The notes under the pieces were generated by a model. The model saw only the letters and a list, made by a program, of their open reading frames with translations. It did no database searches and was not told where the DNA came from. Made by a program: the position numbers and the translations under genes. Shown here piece by piece: positions 34,508 through 46,593 of a DNA stretch of 64,000 nt. Origin of the DNA: Durusdinium trenchii (lineage: Eukaryota > Sar > Dinophyceae > Suessiales > Symbiodiniaceae); NCBI GenBank assembly GCA_963970005.1, contig CAXAMN010021361.1, positions 1,807,427-1,871,426 of the forward strand, given 5' to 3'. How positions within the stretch are numbered: the stretch's first letter is position 1; every line of letters begins with the position of its first letter.

Positions 34508-35517
34508 GCTGTTGGCCTGTGCTGTGGCCTGTGCTGTGTTCGTGTGCCCCTGTGCTCATGAACTTACTATATCTCACTATCACCATCAGCATCTTCATTA
34601 TCAATCCCTAGGGATTCAGAAAGTATGTGGATCGCTAGGGATTCCTGATTTCAGTAATTTAACCATCATCAATATCATCAGTAACATCATCACCATTGCC
34701 TGGTTCCATCATCTCACCACCATCACCATAATCATTGCCAGCATTATGTCTACTACATTACTACATGTGCCCGCGAGCCCGTGGATTGTGACTGTGCCGG
34801 TGAGCCTGGTTGAACAGGCCGGGATGGCCCGACCCTGCAGAGCCTGGCTCAGCCCACTGCTTTGCACCCGTGACTGAGAACATCGGATGAAAGGACTACA
34901 AAGGATTGATTGAATGTTTTGTGGGTCTCTGGTTCATTCAGCAATCACTCAGGGTGCAATGAACACGCCCCAGGTCAATGTGCTGCTTTAGCTCCCTCCA
35001 ACAGTGATGGAAGTGGACTATGTACCTCTTAAGTTACGTCACTACATGTCCATGACTCTTGCAGGGCGTGCAGGGATTATGGCACTTGGGAAACAAGAAA
35101 AGACACACGCAATACATCGCAATACCATGCGGAATGAACAAATCAGAGATCAACTGATGAACTCCTGTTTGGCACAGCACAGACAATTAGTCAGACACGG
35201 AAACAAAGCTGAGATGTTCCCCCCAGGGGGTTGGTTGTTCTCCGATTCTCCACATTGGATTCTTCGCGCGAGGTCTCCTCCGTGGACCTGGCATGCACCT
35301 TGGTGGTCGGGAAGCTGAGCACGGATCGCTCTTTTAGGGTCAGTTTTGGGCGCCACGGCTCAACCATAAGATTGTTACATCCTTGGTGAACATTTTGCCA
35401 ATGACACAATACAAGGTGAACCTTGCAGCAACGAATTCCTAATCTCACCAAAACTCACTGATCCTTGGAATCCTGTGCTCCACTCTCATCGCGCCACACA
35501 CGCACGGCATGACACAG

Positions 35518-35706
35518 GCGGCATGCCGAGGTTGGGTTTGCCGGGCCCCGAGCAGCGTTTTCGCTCGGAGCCCTCGCTGGCTGTGCGTTTGGACTCCGTC
35601 AGCCCATCGGAGGACGGGGATCTGAGCAGCTGGCCGGACGGACCGGATCTGATTGATGCGACCGTTGTTTTCCACATGGACCCTGAGCCCCGGCGGCAAA
35701 TTCGTG
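35518..35706 (+). CDS. Putative exon, long and GC-rich
   Basis: After GACACAG and two bases it reads GMPRLGLPGPEQRFRSEPSL, then AVRLDSVSPSEDGDLSSWPD and GPDLIDATVVFHMDPEPRRQ, to GTCGGTCC. Third positions are about four fifths G or C by eye. Acidic and Ser-rich; function unknown. Confidence 0.6.
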
Positions 35707-36085
35707 GTCGGTCCACGTTCATGTTCATGTATGTTCATGTTCATTTGTGGAGTCAGTTGGTAAATAAACATAAACAATTTCCAAAGCCCTCCAGCGAACG
35801 GGATACCAAACTACCTTAAACCAGCAAGTACTGGATCCAGCATCAGGATTCTCCATTTCAAGCGAATTTTTGTCATCCAGGATAACATGTGGCATCACCC
35901 GTTGTCTTCGATGCTTTTGGCTTCAAGAAAGCACTTGTGATGTCCCCAAGAGGTGAGTTGGTACTGTGGGGTGTTAGGACCGGTTGCCTCACTGACCAAG
36001 TCTCTTCCGTCGGTCGGGGATGGATCATTGATCTTATCAACCGCTTGAGCTTGGGCATCTTCAGACTATCATTATTAGGCTAGCA

Positions 36086-36155
36086 GAAACAAGTGCCTTA
36101 CTAGTAGTAACAGGTGCCTTACTAGTAGTAACAAGGACGCTACTAATAACAAGGG
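36086..36155. repeat. CTAG-family block
   Basis: Copies of ACAAGTGCCTTACTAGTAGT, the same sub-type as at 1-129. Confidence 0.8.
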
Positions 36156-36733
36156 CATAACATGAAGACCAAATCCCACATATCGCGCGCTCTGGGCCCA
36201 GTGTGTGGGTCACCCAGTGGCCCGACCCTATAGTGTTGCCACCAGACACATTTAACAACACCCGGAAAGACACAGACGACGAGGGAAAGCAAACAATGAG
36301 ACTGGTAATGACACCACCGAACCTAATCACAACGGAGACTGCATCATCTTGTGCCCGGCCAGTCCAATGACAAGCGTGGCAATAGAATGCAAACAATGTC
36401 ACAGACAGCGCACAATGACACACGACCACAACACCAAACAGAACCACAACGCCCGCCAGTGGCCCGACCCAGGGCAAACACTGCAATCATAGCCCCACAC
36501 ACAACACCTGACAACACACAAAGACAAATGCCACAACAGACGGTAAGCAATGACATGCAATGACACATACAACAGCAACACCAGACGACAGCAGACAACA
36601 AGAAATGACATACACACACACGGTGGGCGAGGAATCCCCCGCCACGAAAAGCCTGAAACAGTTTTTTGTCCTACCAGTGTACCTGGGCGGGTGGGAGCAG
36701 CTCGAAGTCAATTCTGCTTCAGCGATGCCCTTT
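36156..36733. other. No supported gene; CA-rich
   Basis: A + strand rich in ACAACA and ACACC words (about 36240-36620) with no exon borders. It lies between two CTAG-family blocks. Confidence 0.5.
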
Positions 36734-37500
36734 GTTACTAGTAGCGTTCTTGTTCCTAGTAGCAAGGCCAGGAGCCCCTAGTAGCATCCTTGTTCCTAGT
36801 AGTAAGGCCAGGAGCCCCTAGTAGCATCGTTGTTCCGAGTAGTAAGGCCAGGAGCCCCTAGTAGCGTCCTTGTTCCTAGTAGTAAGGCCAGGAGCCCCGA
36901 GTAGCATCCTTGTTCCTAGTAGTAAGGCCAGGAGCCCCTAGTAGCATCCTTGTTCCTAGTAGTAAGGCCAGGAGCCCCTAGTAGCATCCTTGTTCCTAGT
37001 AGTAAGGCCAGGAGCCCCTAGTAGCGTCCTTGTTCCTAGTAGTAAGGCCAGGAGCCCCTAGTAGCGTCCTTGTTCCTAGTACTAAGGCCAGGAGCCCCTA
37101 GTAGCATCCTTCATCCTTGTTCCTAGGAGTAAGGCCAGGAGCCCCTAGTAGCATCGTTGTTCCTAGTAGCAAGGCCAGGAGCCCCTAGTAGTAAGGCCAG
37201 GAGCCCCTAGTAGCGTCCTTGTTCCTAGTAGTATGGCCAGGAGCCCCATAGTAGCATCCTTGTTCCTAGTAGTAAGGCCAGGAGCCCCTAGTAGCGTGTT
37301 TGTTCCTAGTAGTAAGGCCAGGAGCCCCTAGTAGCATCCTTGTTCCTAGTAGTAAGGGCAGGAGCCCCTAGTAGCGTCCTTGTTCCTAGTAGTAAGGCCA
37401 GGAGCCCCTAGTAGCATCCTTGTTCCTAGTAGTAAGGCCAGCCGCCACTAGTAGCATCCTTGTTTCTAGTAGCGATGCCAGGAGCCCCTAGTAGCGTCCG
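36734..37500 (+). repeat. Main 40 bp tandem array
   Basis: About 19 units of TAGTAGCATCCTTGTTCCTA then GTAGTAAGGCCAGGAGCCCC, spaced 40 bp apart, with a few truncated units near 37110-37200. Unit variants (GCATC or GCGTC; TAAGGCC, TATGGCC or CAAGGCC) alternate. There are no unique spacers, so this is a minisatellite. It ends about 80 bases before the exon at 37580. Confidence 0.95.
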
Positions 37501-37579
37501 ATCGCTCCGCTTGCAGCTTGGCCATGTGTGGATCCCTTGTGGACCTCCTCGGCGGTGATTGGCATGCTCACCTCGGCAG

Positions 37580-37693
37580 GAAGCCAACCTTCGCAAGAGC
37601 CTGTCGACGGTTGAGCGGCCAGAGAAGCTTCTGGAGGCGGAGAAATGGGACAATCGACCAAGGTCGCAACAGTTGACCATCCACAATTCCATG
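37580..37693 (+). CDS. Putative exon, charged helix
   Basis: Thirty-eight codons between CTCGGCAG and GTCATGTG, phase 0: EANLRKSLSTVERPEKLLE, then AEKWDNRPRSQQLTIHNSM. Two other frames of the island are also open, so the frame is likely rather than certain. Confidence 0.5.
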
Positions 37694-38395
37694 GTCATGT
37701 GAGTCATGTGCATCTGGACATTGTCTGAGGGAAACACCTGAGTTTGGCAGGCCCTTTCAACAGGACATGGTACCAGGGAATGGACATCGGACCACACGGA
37801 AACACTGAGTCGGTCGGATCTACCTGAGTTGCACGCCCGAATGCTGGCGCGGTGCAAACGGATGCAAACGGTGTTTCATGGATATTTAAGGCTCAAAATT
37901 TTGATTTCTGCTCTTCGAACTGAATGGTCTGAATTCATTGGATGAATTAGAATCATTTTTAGCACAACAAGTTGATAGTTGCTAAGTAATGAAGCACATT
38001 AACTGCTCAGTATGCAACTTGTTGTGCAGTGAATCCAAGAAGGTTTGAATTTGTTTGAATATCACCCTGCCTACCATCCCTTCGGTCTTCGGTGGGATGC
38101 TCCAGGTTTCCCGAGAGGCACCACTGGACGTTGAACAGAGAAATCGGACACCCTGGCTCCTTTTGTCCATCCAGGTTTTAAAAGACAACACTCAAACAAC
38201 ATTGTCTTCGACCAGTTGTTGTCACCTTAGGGTTTCAAAGAACAACACTCAAACCTTATAGGGTTTTAAACACCCTAACCCCTAAACGACATGACTCCTA
38301 AACGACGTCTTCGACCAATGCCAGCATAGCCATCAGACTTCACCCCATCAGCCGCCCAGTCATACTGACAGGTGACTGAGTCACTGGCTGCCCAG
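37694..38395. other. Intron-like, nothing supported
   Basis: Only short related runs such as CAACACTCAAAC (about 38187 and 38245) and CACCCTAACCCCTAAACGAC near 38270 were noticed. Confidence 0.4.
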
Positions 38396-38456
38396 AAGCT
38401 TCTGCGCCGGGCAGAGGAGGCACTCGGGGCAAAATCACTGGTCTCAACAAAGCCGG
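38396..38456 (+). CDS. Putative short exon
   Basis: After GCTGCCCAG it reads KLLRRAEEALGAKSLVSTKP and ends one base into a codon before GTTCGAG. Confidence 0.4.
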
Positions 38457-39036
38457 GTTCGAGAACCGACAACCATAGATTATCATAGTATTAAAACAGA
38501 AAACCTGCATGGCTGAATGTGGGGGAGGCAGTCGGAATTTCCTCTAGATTTGGGGATTAGATGCTTTGACTTTGTGCAAACACTGTGGTGAGTGACATAT
38601 CACTTGAATAGACCCGGGGTTAGTTTACGTGGCCCGGTTTGCAATGCCTACAACCTTTGAACTCATTTCAATCATCCAGAAACACTTACTGAGTAAAGAG
38701 CGGGTTTGCCACATCTCAAAGACCCATAGTTTGGAAGGACGCGCTCTTTTTTGTGGACAGGGGAAGATCAGAAATCCTTTATAGATTTCCTCTTCGTTAG
38801 TTGCTTGCAGGGACATGCAAACTGGGGACAGTGAACATGTCAGCATCCTCCTTATGTCATACAGCCCATCGCAACCCCGCCTGTAGTAAAACAATGTAAA
38901 ACAGATATAACCAATCGCCACAAAAGTTGGTCCATTTGTTTATCCTACAGAACATGGGAAATTTTGGGGTTCGTTTTTGTGTTTCGATTTAGGCAAGATG
39001 CGTTTCAATAGCCACGACCCTGGTGGTTGCTTCCAG

Positions 39037-39098
39037 GCCAAGGCAGCTGAGAAAGTGCAATGCTTCAGGCCTGTGAGAGCAAAGCCAAACTGCTCCAG
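39037..39098 (+). CDS. Weak exon candidate
   Basis: Between TGCTTCCAG and GTGAATAT, frame AKAAEKVQCFRPVRAKPNCS. The borders are good, but the phase does not follow from 38456. Confidence 0.35.
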
Positions 39099-40443
39099 GT
39101 GAATATACCCATTGGATCCCAGTCGGAACAGGGTTTCTAGGTCTATGGTTAGTCTTTAGAACCACTGATCACCATATAGTCTATAGTGGTAACTGGATCC
39201 ACTGGGATAGGTTTGATCATTGATCAAATAATGTCCAAGCATTCCACGCATGCACCCCATGTAAATACCCATAAATGCTCAATGTAGGTCAATATTCCAG
39301 ACACGGAGTCTTGGGATAGATACTGCACTCCAACCCGCAGAATCAACAAATACACTTAAATCGCTGAATGTGGTGTTCAGACCATATTCTGCAATGTGGC
39401 GGTCGGGTGACTCTTCGTCCGAACACTTTTCTAAATGGTCGACCGTTAATGGTTCATGTCCGACTGGCTGAGGTTGGTGGATGTTGGTGGTTCCAAATAC
39501 TCCAATGTTATTTCTTTTGTTGCCAGGGATGATGCTTCGTTCCAATGACTGGTGTCAAGGTATTATGGTATCAACAGTAGATGTATTACAGTATACGACA
39601 TGTTGTTGTTCCTGTTTCTTAGAAGCTAGCACGAAGACTTGTGGTTTACTATCCCACCATGAAGCTCATGATGGAAGATAATTTCTTGTGATACACGTGA
39701 TTATTTTTGGAAACAGCGCCTAGCCTCTTAAAAGGAAAAAGGACACAAGCCTCAAGTGTTAAAGCATGTGTGAAGCACGGATATCCAGGCAAGGAATCAA
39801 ACATCTCTCCTGGCCAACCTTCATACTGGCCATCTCCTGTGAAACTTTACTTGACCATCCCTTTGGGGCTGAGCAAGACATCCCTCCGTAGGCGAGAGGA
39901 AGAGCAAAGCGACTGGCAGCAGGACGATGGAGAAGGGGGGTAGTTGTTCAGAAACGGATGCTTACACACTTCAACCAACCGGGTTGGTTGTAGAGTGGAT
40001 CGACTGATTTGGTGAGTTTATTCAACGAGAAGGATTATAATATAGAGAGAGGTTCCTAGGAATTTGGCCTCCAAATAGCTTGAGTTGCGGAGGGTAAAAA
40101 GATGTTCAGATTGTCAACTCACCTCGAACTGCTTGACCGCTTCCATTGGAAGCTTCCAGGGATCTAGAAAAGACTGGGTGACAAAGTGGTTGTCAACATG
40201 AAGGACCGGAAGTCTCGTTCCCAGCCCTTCCGGCTTTTGTTGAAACCGCAGCGATCTGTTTTTGTGTGTCTTTTGAGGAGTGCGGCTCAAGCGAGCCCAC
40301 TTGTGGGACTAAGAAAGAACGATTGGAAGATGAAGGTTACAATTACAAGGTGGAGTGGTATGGGGGGTTGACCTTATCTGTGCAAAACCACTGGAAGATC
40401 CAAAGGCTGCAATCGGCACGACGCGGCACGACGACACGATCAG
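39099..40443. other. No supported gene
   Basis: An AT-richer intron-like stretch. A short imperfect palindrome near 39160-39190 was the only structure seen. Confidence 0.4.
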
Positions 40444-40511
40444 ATCGTGTCAAGGCTGCTGCGATCTTCGATGCCACGGCTGCCCAGCTGCCGGGCAGCC
40501 GAGGCGGAGAG
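40444..40511 (+). CDS. Putative short exon
   Basis: After ATCAG it reads IVSRLLRSSMPRLPSCRAAE then AE, ending two bases into a codon at GTACTGAG. Strong G/C third positions. A second frame (VKAAAIFDATAAQLPG) is also open. Confidence 0.4.
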
Positions 40512-41893
40512 GTACTGAGAGTCTTCCGGGAAATCAGACGAACAGAGACCTGACCGGACTATGGGGATCCTATGGGGTCCAACTAAGACCGTCAGGCTGG
40601 AAAACTGGAGGAATTCACTTCAAAGGTCCAAGGTTGTCCAACTGCTTGTCTCTGAGTAATGTACCACCCCGTCACCACCTGCTCGATGTAAGACTTAGAA
40701 GAATTGTCTTGCTGAGCCACAGACGACGAAGGAAGAGATGTGCTCTTGGCAGCACACTTTGTTGCACAAAGGACACATATGATCAACATGCACTTCGTCA
40801 TGCAAGCATCTTTTTGGTCAAGTTGCTCCAAAGCTCCATGGAATGATGATGCTTCCAACTCGGAGAAGCAGTACGTAGAGTTCATAGATAAGTCGAAGAG
40901 AAATCAGAGCATTTGTCTCAAAATATACAGTACATGTACATTAAATACAACCGTACCTATACTATATATATATATTGTATATTGTATACCCAGTCAGTGG
41001 ACAACCATTCAACCGTTTTGGGGGACACTGGGGGACACCGGGACACTAAAACAAGAGCAGGTGGAGTTCGTTTGGGAGACACAAACTCCTTGCGGCCATT
41101 GGGATCCAACCAGCTCGGGAGTCAGAGGATGTTCGCCTGATTTCGGCCTCGGGAGATTCCGAGGGTTTTCAAACAAAAAGCCACTAGGAACCATGAGGTT
41201 TTCAGGACCAGGCGGGTTTGGGAAGTTCCATAGAGTAGTTCCATTTTTTTGTTCCACTGAAAGAATTGGCATATGTTGTACAGAGAATGCTGGATGTCTT
41301 TGCTTTCTCTTTGCCTGCGGTCCCGGGCCACTGAGCCGCTTTGCCCACGAGATGTCTACAACTCGTTTGCTTTCCGCGTTGATTTGTTCTGCCTTGCTTT
41401 GCTTTAAAACCAGCTGTCACATCACATGCTTAAATTGGATGAGCAAGCCATAGCAAGCCAAACAGTTTATAAGCGGGCAGCTTGCAGTGCAAAGTTTACT
41501 TAATTCAAGGCATTATTTTAATTGTCAACATCATGAATCAATGTCCTTGATTCACCTGTTCACCCAACGTGATTGCTTCTCAGTGGTTTCAGAGTAGATG
41601 GCACAATCCCCAAGGGGTGGTTTATATGGGCCTCCATCCAAAAGACATCTAGGGGTTGTGCCACTTGCTTTGAAACCGCTGTGTTTTGACAGAATTCACC
41701 GTTGCACGCCTAGGTGCCAGATCTTGCAGGACCGGAGCAGGTCGGTCCTGGCGCAGAGGTGGCGAACTTGCTGTTGATGCCAATTGGATGAGAAATCAGT
41801 ATCAGCAGGGGCTCAACATTTGGGTAAGGCAGTAGAGAGGTGTAAATTTGTTCCTGTCTGAATGTGAACTGAAACCGGCCTTAACCCCATGCA

Positions 41894-42012
41894 CTAGGAG
41901 CAAGGATGCTACTAGTAGCTCCTGGCCTTACTACTAGTAACAAGGGCTAGCTATTTGCTACTAGTAGTAATGCCCTTGTTACTAGTAGCTCTTAGTAGCA
42001 AGGACGCTACGA
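41894..42012 (-). repeat. CTAG-family block, mostly reverse
   Basis: Units such as CTACTAGTAGCTCCTGGCCT. It ends 20 bases before the exon at 42033. Confidence 0.85.
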
Positions 42013-42032
42013 ACGTAGCTCCCAGTCCCCAG

Positions 42033-42222
42033 GAGCTTCAGGGCGCGGATGCCGCCCTCCGCCGGCGCTTGTTGACCAAGAAGCGACGTGCCTTGGCGTC
42101 CCGGACGACCGCCCCACCGGTCCAGGGCGGCGCAGCAGCTCTTGTCACCGAAAGCATCCCAAAGCAAGTTCTTGGTGTTGAGCTGTTGACCCCCACGAAG
42201 TCGTTCGCCCTTCATCCTTTAG
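42033..42222 (+). CDS. Putative exon, 63 codons
   Basis: After GTCCCCAG it reads ELQGADAALRRRLLTKKRRA, then LASRTTAPPVQGGAAALVTE and SIPKQVLGVELLTPTKSFA, to GTGATACG. A basic, possibly nuclear-targeting stretch RRRLLTKKRR is seen. Third positions are GC-rich. Confidence 0.55.
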
Positions 42223-43067
42223 GTGATACGGTATTTATTCCACCGGATTCTGTACAAACCACATTAAATATACTGTACTAATTTCTGTCCAGGTCAGGTT
42301 TAGAACTTGGGTAGTGCGAGTCTTGTTCCAGTCGGCGCCAAGTTCAGAGGCAAACGGAAGGGTAGTGCACAGAAAGGGTTTTGCAAAACCTATTCTACTA
42401 ACATCGTGGAAGGCGCGGGACATTCGTAGAACCCAAGGCTATTCGTGGACAGTTCGTGGAATGGTGGGCCAGTAGCAGAACTGACTGCAACGAAATCCCA
42501 GAAACCTTCGCAGAGCTTTGTGGAAGGTATTTTTGATGCACTAACTTCGTACAAGCGATTTTTGCTGACCCCCTTTCTCCACACACCCTCCATTTAGCCT
42601 TCACAAGTGCTTCTCTTCCATGCCCCATCATGCCCCCAGTGGCTTGTGTGCACTGCAGGCTTAGAGAGTGATGAAGAATTCATCGCTGCTGTGAAGCGTT
42701 TGGAGTGAATCAAGGCCGGTGAGGGGTGCCGAGTAACACCCAGGAGCTTTGAAGGATTCCCCAGCCCTCCAAAGTGGAATATTTTGAGGGTTCCACATGG
42801 TTCTACTGTGTTCTTGATGGATGATTGCACTCTGAAAAAACAACACCCGACAGGCACCATGGTTGCAAGATGATTGCAAAGGGATGTTCCATCCTGTCCT
42901 CGTGGATGGCCAGGTACACAAGTGACAAGTGATTTGAGGGTCATTCTTTATAGCCATGGATGGCTGCGTGTTGTTAATTTCTTACCTTGGTTTTATGACG
43001 GTGTGTTCTTTATCCTTTCTCCCACAGCATGGCTTGGGACTTGTAACCTCATCGTTTCTTGTCCAGG

Positions 43068-43190
43068 AGATTGCTCGTGGGGGGGGTCCTCAGCAGGCAG
43101 CACCGCGCATGCCCGGACGATGGGGGATATCTCAAGCCGACGACCGAACATCATGAGTTGCGTGACATTTCCACGACGTGTCGAAACAAG
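43068..43190 (+). CDS. Putative exon
   Basis: After CTTGTCCAG the best frame reads RLLVGGVLSRQHRACPDDGG, then YLKPTTEHHELRDISTTC. Two other frames are open for part of the island. The end is not fixed; the frame stays open to about 43245. Confidence 0.45.
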
Positions 43191-43647
43191 TCCTTCAACT
43201 ATACCCTGAAGAAGAGACTCTATCATCAGCTACTTGCTGCAACTCATTTCCTTGGTACATGGCCTTTGGCAGCGGAAGCTACAACATTGCAGTTTCTGGG
43301 CAAGAAGCCACACTAGCATCATTGCATGTCAAATGGTTTAATAATTTTATATATGTTTAAATAAAGTTTGGAATCAATCCCCACGAGCACACAGGACCCC
43401 CAAACATAGAGGAATGTCCAGGGGTTCTCCGGTCAAGGGGCACAGGATTCAATTCCGGACGGGATATGGAATGAATATGTAATGATGAATATGGATGGAT
43501 TTGGCATTCGAATAGTTCCGTTTTCTTCCTTTGGGAGTAAGCAAAGCAGAACGCCAAGCTACCGGCATGCTGGGTGACATATGGTGACATGGTGACGTGA
43601 TGCTGCTGGTTGTGGCTTGGCGATTATCCACCGATGCCCACGTAGAG

Positions 43648-43698
43648 GTCGGCTTCAGGGAAAGGTCTGCTTGGAAACCAGACTTGAAGGACTGGAAG
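43648..43698 (+). CDS. Putative short exon
   Basis: Seventeen codons, VGFRERSAWKPDLKDWK, between GTAGAG and GTAAGTCG, phase 0 and with a canonical donor. Confidence 0.45.
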
Positions 43699-45024
43699 GT
43701 AAGTCGCGCTGTTAGACGGCAAATCTTGGCCACAATCCCCTGCCTTGTCGATGTTGCCACTCTAGTTCTTCACTACTCTGATTTCCCCATTCGTGACCAC
43801 CAACGCAACTGCCACGAACAGGGGTGGGAAGAGGACTGGACTTGCTATCCCATGAGCCATGAGTGTAGGACATGTTTTCGGTTGGGATAACGAACACAAC
43901 GCTGTTCTGAACTTGCGTGAGTCTTCGGCGTCGGTGATGGCTGTTCAGGTCCCGTGTGGTCGCGCTGGACCGAGACCGCTGGACCGCTGGACCGAGACCG
44001 TGTGTCGCACGCGGAGAAAAAAGACCGAGGCAGTTGCACGGTGGGACGTGAGGTACCCGACGGTCGAACGTGGAGGTGGAGGTGACGGGGTGACAGTCAC
44101 CCAATGATGACCGACCCCTACTGTAGGTCATCCCCGGTTTGACCATCGTTCGATGTTCAATGTTTTGAAGGAAATGAGCTAAGTTGGAGGAATTGGGACC
44201 GGGAAGATGACCAGTTCAGAGTTGTCAAAGATTTTCAAACTTGTTTGTGCCAGAATGTTGAACCTGTCAACTGTGTGTTTATGGGGTTGTTTCGGTGCCG
44301 GACAAACTGGCCAGTTTTGTACAGAACAACCACCGGGGACAATCACCTTTCAAGGTCCTGGTTCTGGTATATAAGTGATGAGTCCACTGGGTTGTGGAGC
44401 TGATTGCTTTCTTCAGTGGGTTCTCCGAACAGAGCCACAGAGCTGTCATGTCATTTACTGCATATAACTTGGCTCGTTGATGCTGTTGCTGTCTCATCAA
44501 GCTTTCGCAGATGGTGTGCATGTGCCATGCAGTTTAGTCCACCCAGTCAAAGCAATAGATTGACAGAAAGATTAATTCCTTGATATTCCTTGAACACTAC
44601 CAGCAGCTTCCAGAACATCTAAAACTATGTTGAGTTGTTAAGGAAAAAACACATTTACCGTACCTTTGTTGTTTACATGACAACACTAGTGTTATACAAT
44701 ATTATATATCATCAGGCCTCGCCTCGGCTAGGAAGATCCGCAGTTGGATCGTTTGCGTTCCCAAACATACTTATCATCTCTAGAGCCCGGGTATTTAGTG
44801 CCAGGAGTACTGTAGAAGGTGTGTTGAGATCATTGTTTTGTGTTATTTCGATTTATTTTTTTCAATTATATAGACTTTCTTAAGACGGAAGTTGCCGAAA
44901 AACTAAAAAACATGCAACTCTTGTTGAGCAACAAGAGCGCAAAGCCTGTACCTCGCTAAGCCTGGTCCAGTCTGGTCCATGGTCCTCGATGTCCTCCGGC
45001 TCCGCTCCACCGGTTCCTGCACAG
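43699..45024. other. No supported gene
   Basis: A GC-rich patch near 43935-44100 with GACCGCTG repeats has no exon borders. The rest is AT-rich. Confidence 0.4.
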
Positions 45025-45103
45025 GCAGGATCGTTGCCGCCGAAGCTGGACAGGACTAGAACATGGCCCCAGGCTCCAACAACTGAACCAAGACAGCCCT
45101 TAG
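45025..45103 (+). CDS. Putative exon
   Basis: After CCTGCACAG it reads AGSLPPKLDRTRTWPQAPTT then EPRQPL, leaving one base at GTTGGTGG. With the exon at 45263 this gives Asp and an open frame. Confidence 0.5.
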
Positions 45104-45104
45104 G

Positions 45105-45160
45105 TTGGTGGCCATCCCTTCTAGGTTGGAGGCCATCACTGTTAGGTTGGAGGCCATGGC
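45105..45160 (+). repeat. 21 bp minisatellite, locus 2
   Basis: Copies of TTGGAGGCCATCACTGTTAG plus G, matching 19570-19625. It begins at the donor of the exon ending at 45103. Confidence 0.75.
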
Positions 45161-45262
45161 TATAATATAGATTTTTCAGGTACAAAGTCTTGCGAACATA
45201 ACGAACAATTGCAGAGTCCAGTATCACTGGGGTTAAGGTTCTGGGGCCTGTAGTTTTCTCAG

Positions 45263-45293
45263 ATGAAGAAGTTGAGATGGACAGAGTGGGGAA
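45263..45293 (+). CDS. Putative micro-exon
   Basis: After TTTTCTCAG, with one carried base, it reads DEEVEMDRVGK, then a possible GA donor (GACTTTGG). This end phase fits the next exon at 45516. Short, so moderate confidence only. Confidence 0.4.
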
Positions 45294-45515
45294 GGACTTT
45301 GGACACACCCTCACTCACAAACTAACACGAACTTGACAGTTGACCTGAAAGAAGACGACTCGTTTTCCCTGCAACAAGGTCCGGTCGATTTGTTTGTCAG
45401 TTTGTGTTTGTTTGTGAACTCAACGTTTGCAAGGATGTATTCTGCAGGGTTAGAAGATGTTAGAAGATAGGTTTGTTTTATTAGTGGGGCTCCACATTTC
45501 GGTCAGCCCCTGCAG

Positions 45516-45582
45516 TTGCTGCTGCTGGATTTGCAGTCTGACAACCCTCGGAAGCGCATGGAGGCGCCGTATGGAAACGACG
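45516..45582 (+). CDS. Putative exon
   Basis: After CCCTGCAG it reads LLLLDLQSDNPRKRMEAPYG then ND, leaving one base at GTGGAAAT. The next exon (46480) completes Gly. Confidence 0.5.
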
Positions 45583-46019
45583 GTGGAAATCCAATCTGGG
45601 AAGAAGAGGATTGGGATGCACCAAACATTGGAACACATTGGAACATATTGGAACTTTGGGATATTATAGGAGGATATGTTACAACATCAGATGGTGCCGG
45701 ATTTTGTCTACCAAGTATTGCAATTGCTTGTCTACCGGTATTTCTGACTTTTGTGAGAAGAGAGTCGAGAGTATTGTTGCGTTGGGGGCTCAAGAGAGTT
45801 GCAATCATTCATATACGTAAGACTCAAGAAAACAGAAGATGTACTGAGCCCGATCGCAATGCACTGAGCCCGATCGGAGCCCGATCCGCAACATCGGCAG
45901 AGACGGGTATTATTATTATCAGATATGCAACCATGGCTTGTTTGGGTATCAAAAGCTAGGGAGTATATCCTCCCGAGAATTCGCGTTGCGTCTTCATCAT
46001 TTGGGGGTCAATACAGGAA

Positions 46020-46135
46020 TAATTGATATATATATATATATAAGAATTGTATACAATGAATAATATATATATATATATTTTTTAATATTAATATATATTA
46101 TTATATATGTAACATATATGTATACTGTATAATGT
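46020..46135. repeat. TA-rich microsatellite stretch
   Basis: Repeated ATATATAT runs broken by short unique words. Similar AT islands occur near 8590, 25850, 33190 and 46930. Confidence 0.8.
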
Positions 46136-46479
46136 CTATCAGATTTTCATCACTCGAGATGTAGCCGAGATTGTCCAGGTGCTGTTGCCTTAAAGGAACA
46201 GGGGGCAATGAAGACATATGAAGACCAGTGTGTGGTTTCCTTTTCAGGGTGTGTGTGTGTGTGTTTATCTTCAAGGTCCACGTGGGTGTAGTGACCAAAA
46301 GTGTCTCATGAACCATTTCCATTGCTTCGGGACCACTTTGAATAAGGGCGGATAAGCTTTTTGAAAGGACAGTTTGACCACGAGACTTGGTTGCCGGTGA
46401 CTCCCCGAACAAAAATACTGATAACCTGAGGACCTGATGTCATTTCGTTTCCAGACGCAAGGAGTGTCCACCGTCTCAG

Positions 46480-46593
46480 GCGGGCTTGGCTGTGGCCAAG
46501 CAGGCGGCAATCGGCCTCCGGCACCAGGCGCGAGGACCCGCGCCTTGGACGACGAGGCGACGAGGACGTGGTGTGCAGAGCCTGAGAATAGAT
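46480..46593 (+). CDS. Putative exon
   Basis: After CCGTCTCAG, with two completing bases, it reads LGCGQAGGNRPPAPGARTRA then LDDEATRTWCAEPENR. It leaves one base before GTACCAGG, which the exon at 47382 completes to Tyr. A phase-0 frame is also open but breaks the chain. Confidence 0.5.

Noticed and set aside
34293..34877. 194-codon open frame through the CAT repeat
   Set aside because: Poly-Ile, poly-His and poly-Asp products of a trinucleotide repeat in every frame.
36734..37500. CRISPR-like array
   Set aside because: Repeats follow each other every 40 bp with no unique spacers, and the genome is clearly eukaryotic. It is a minisatellite.
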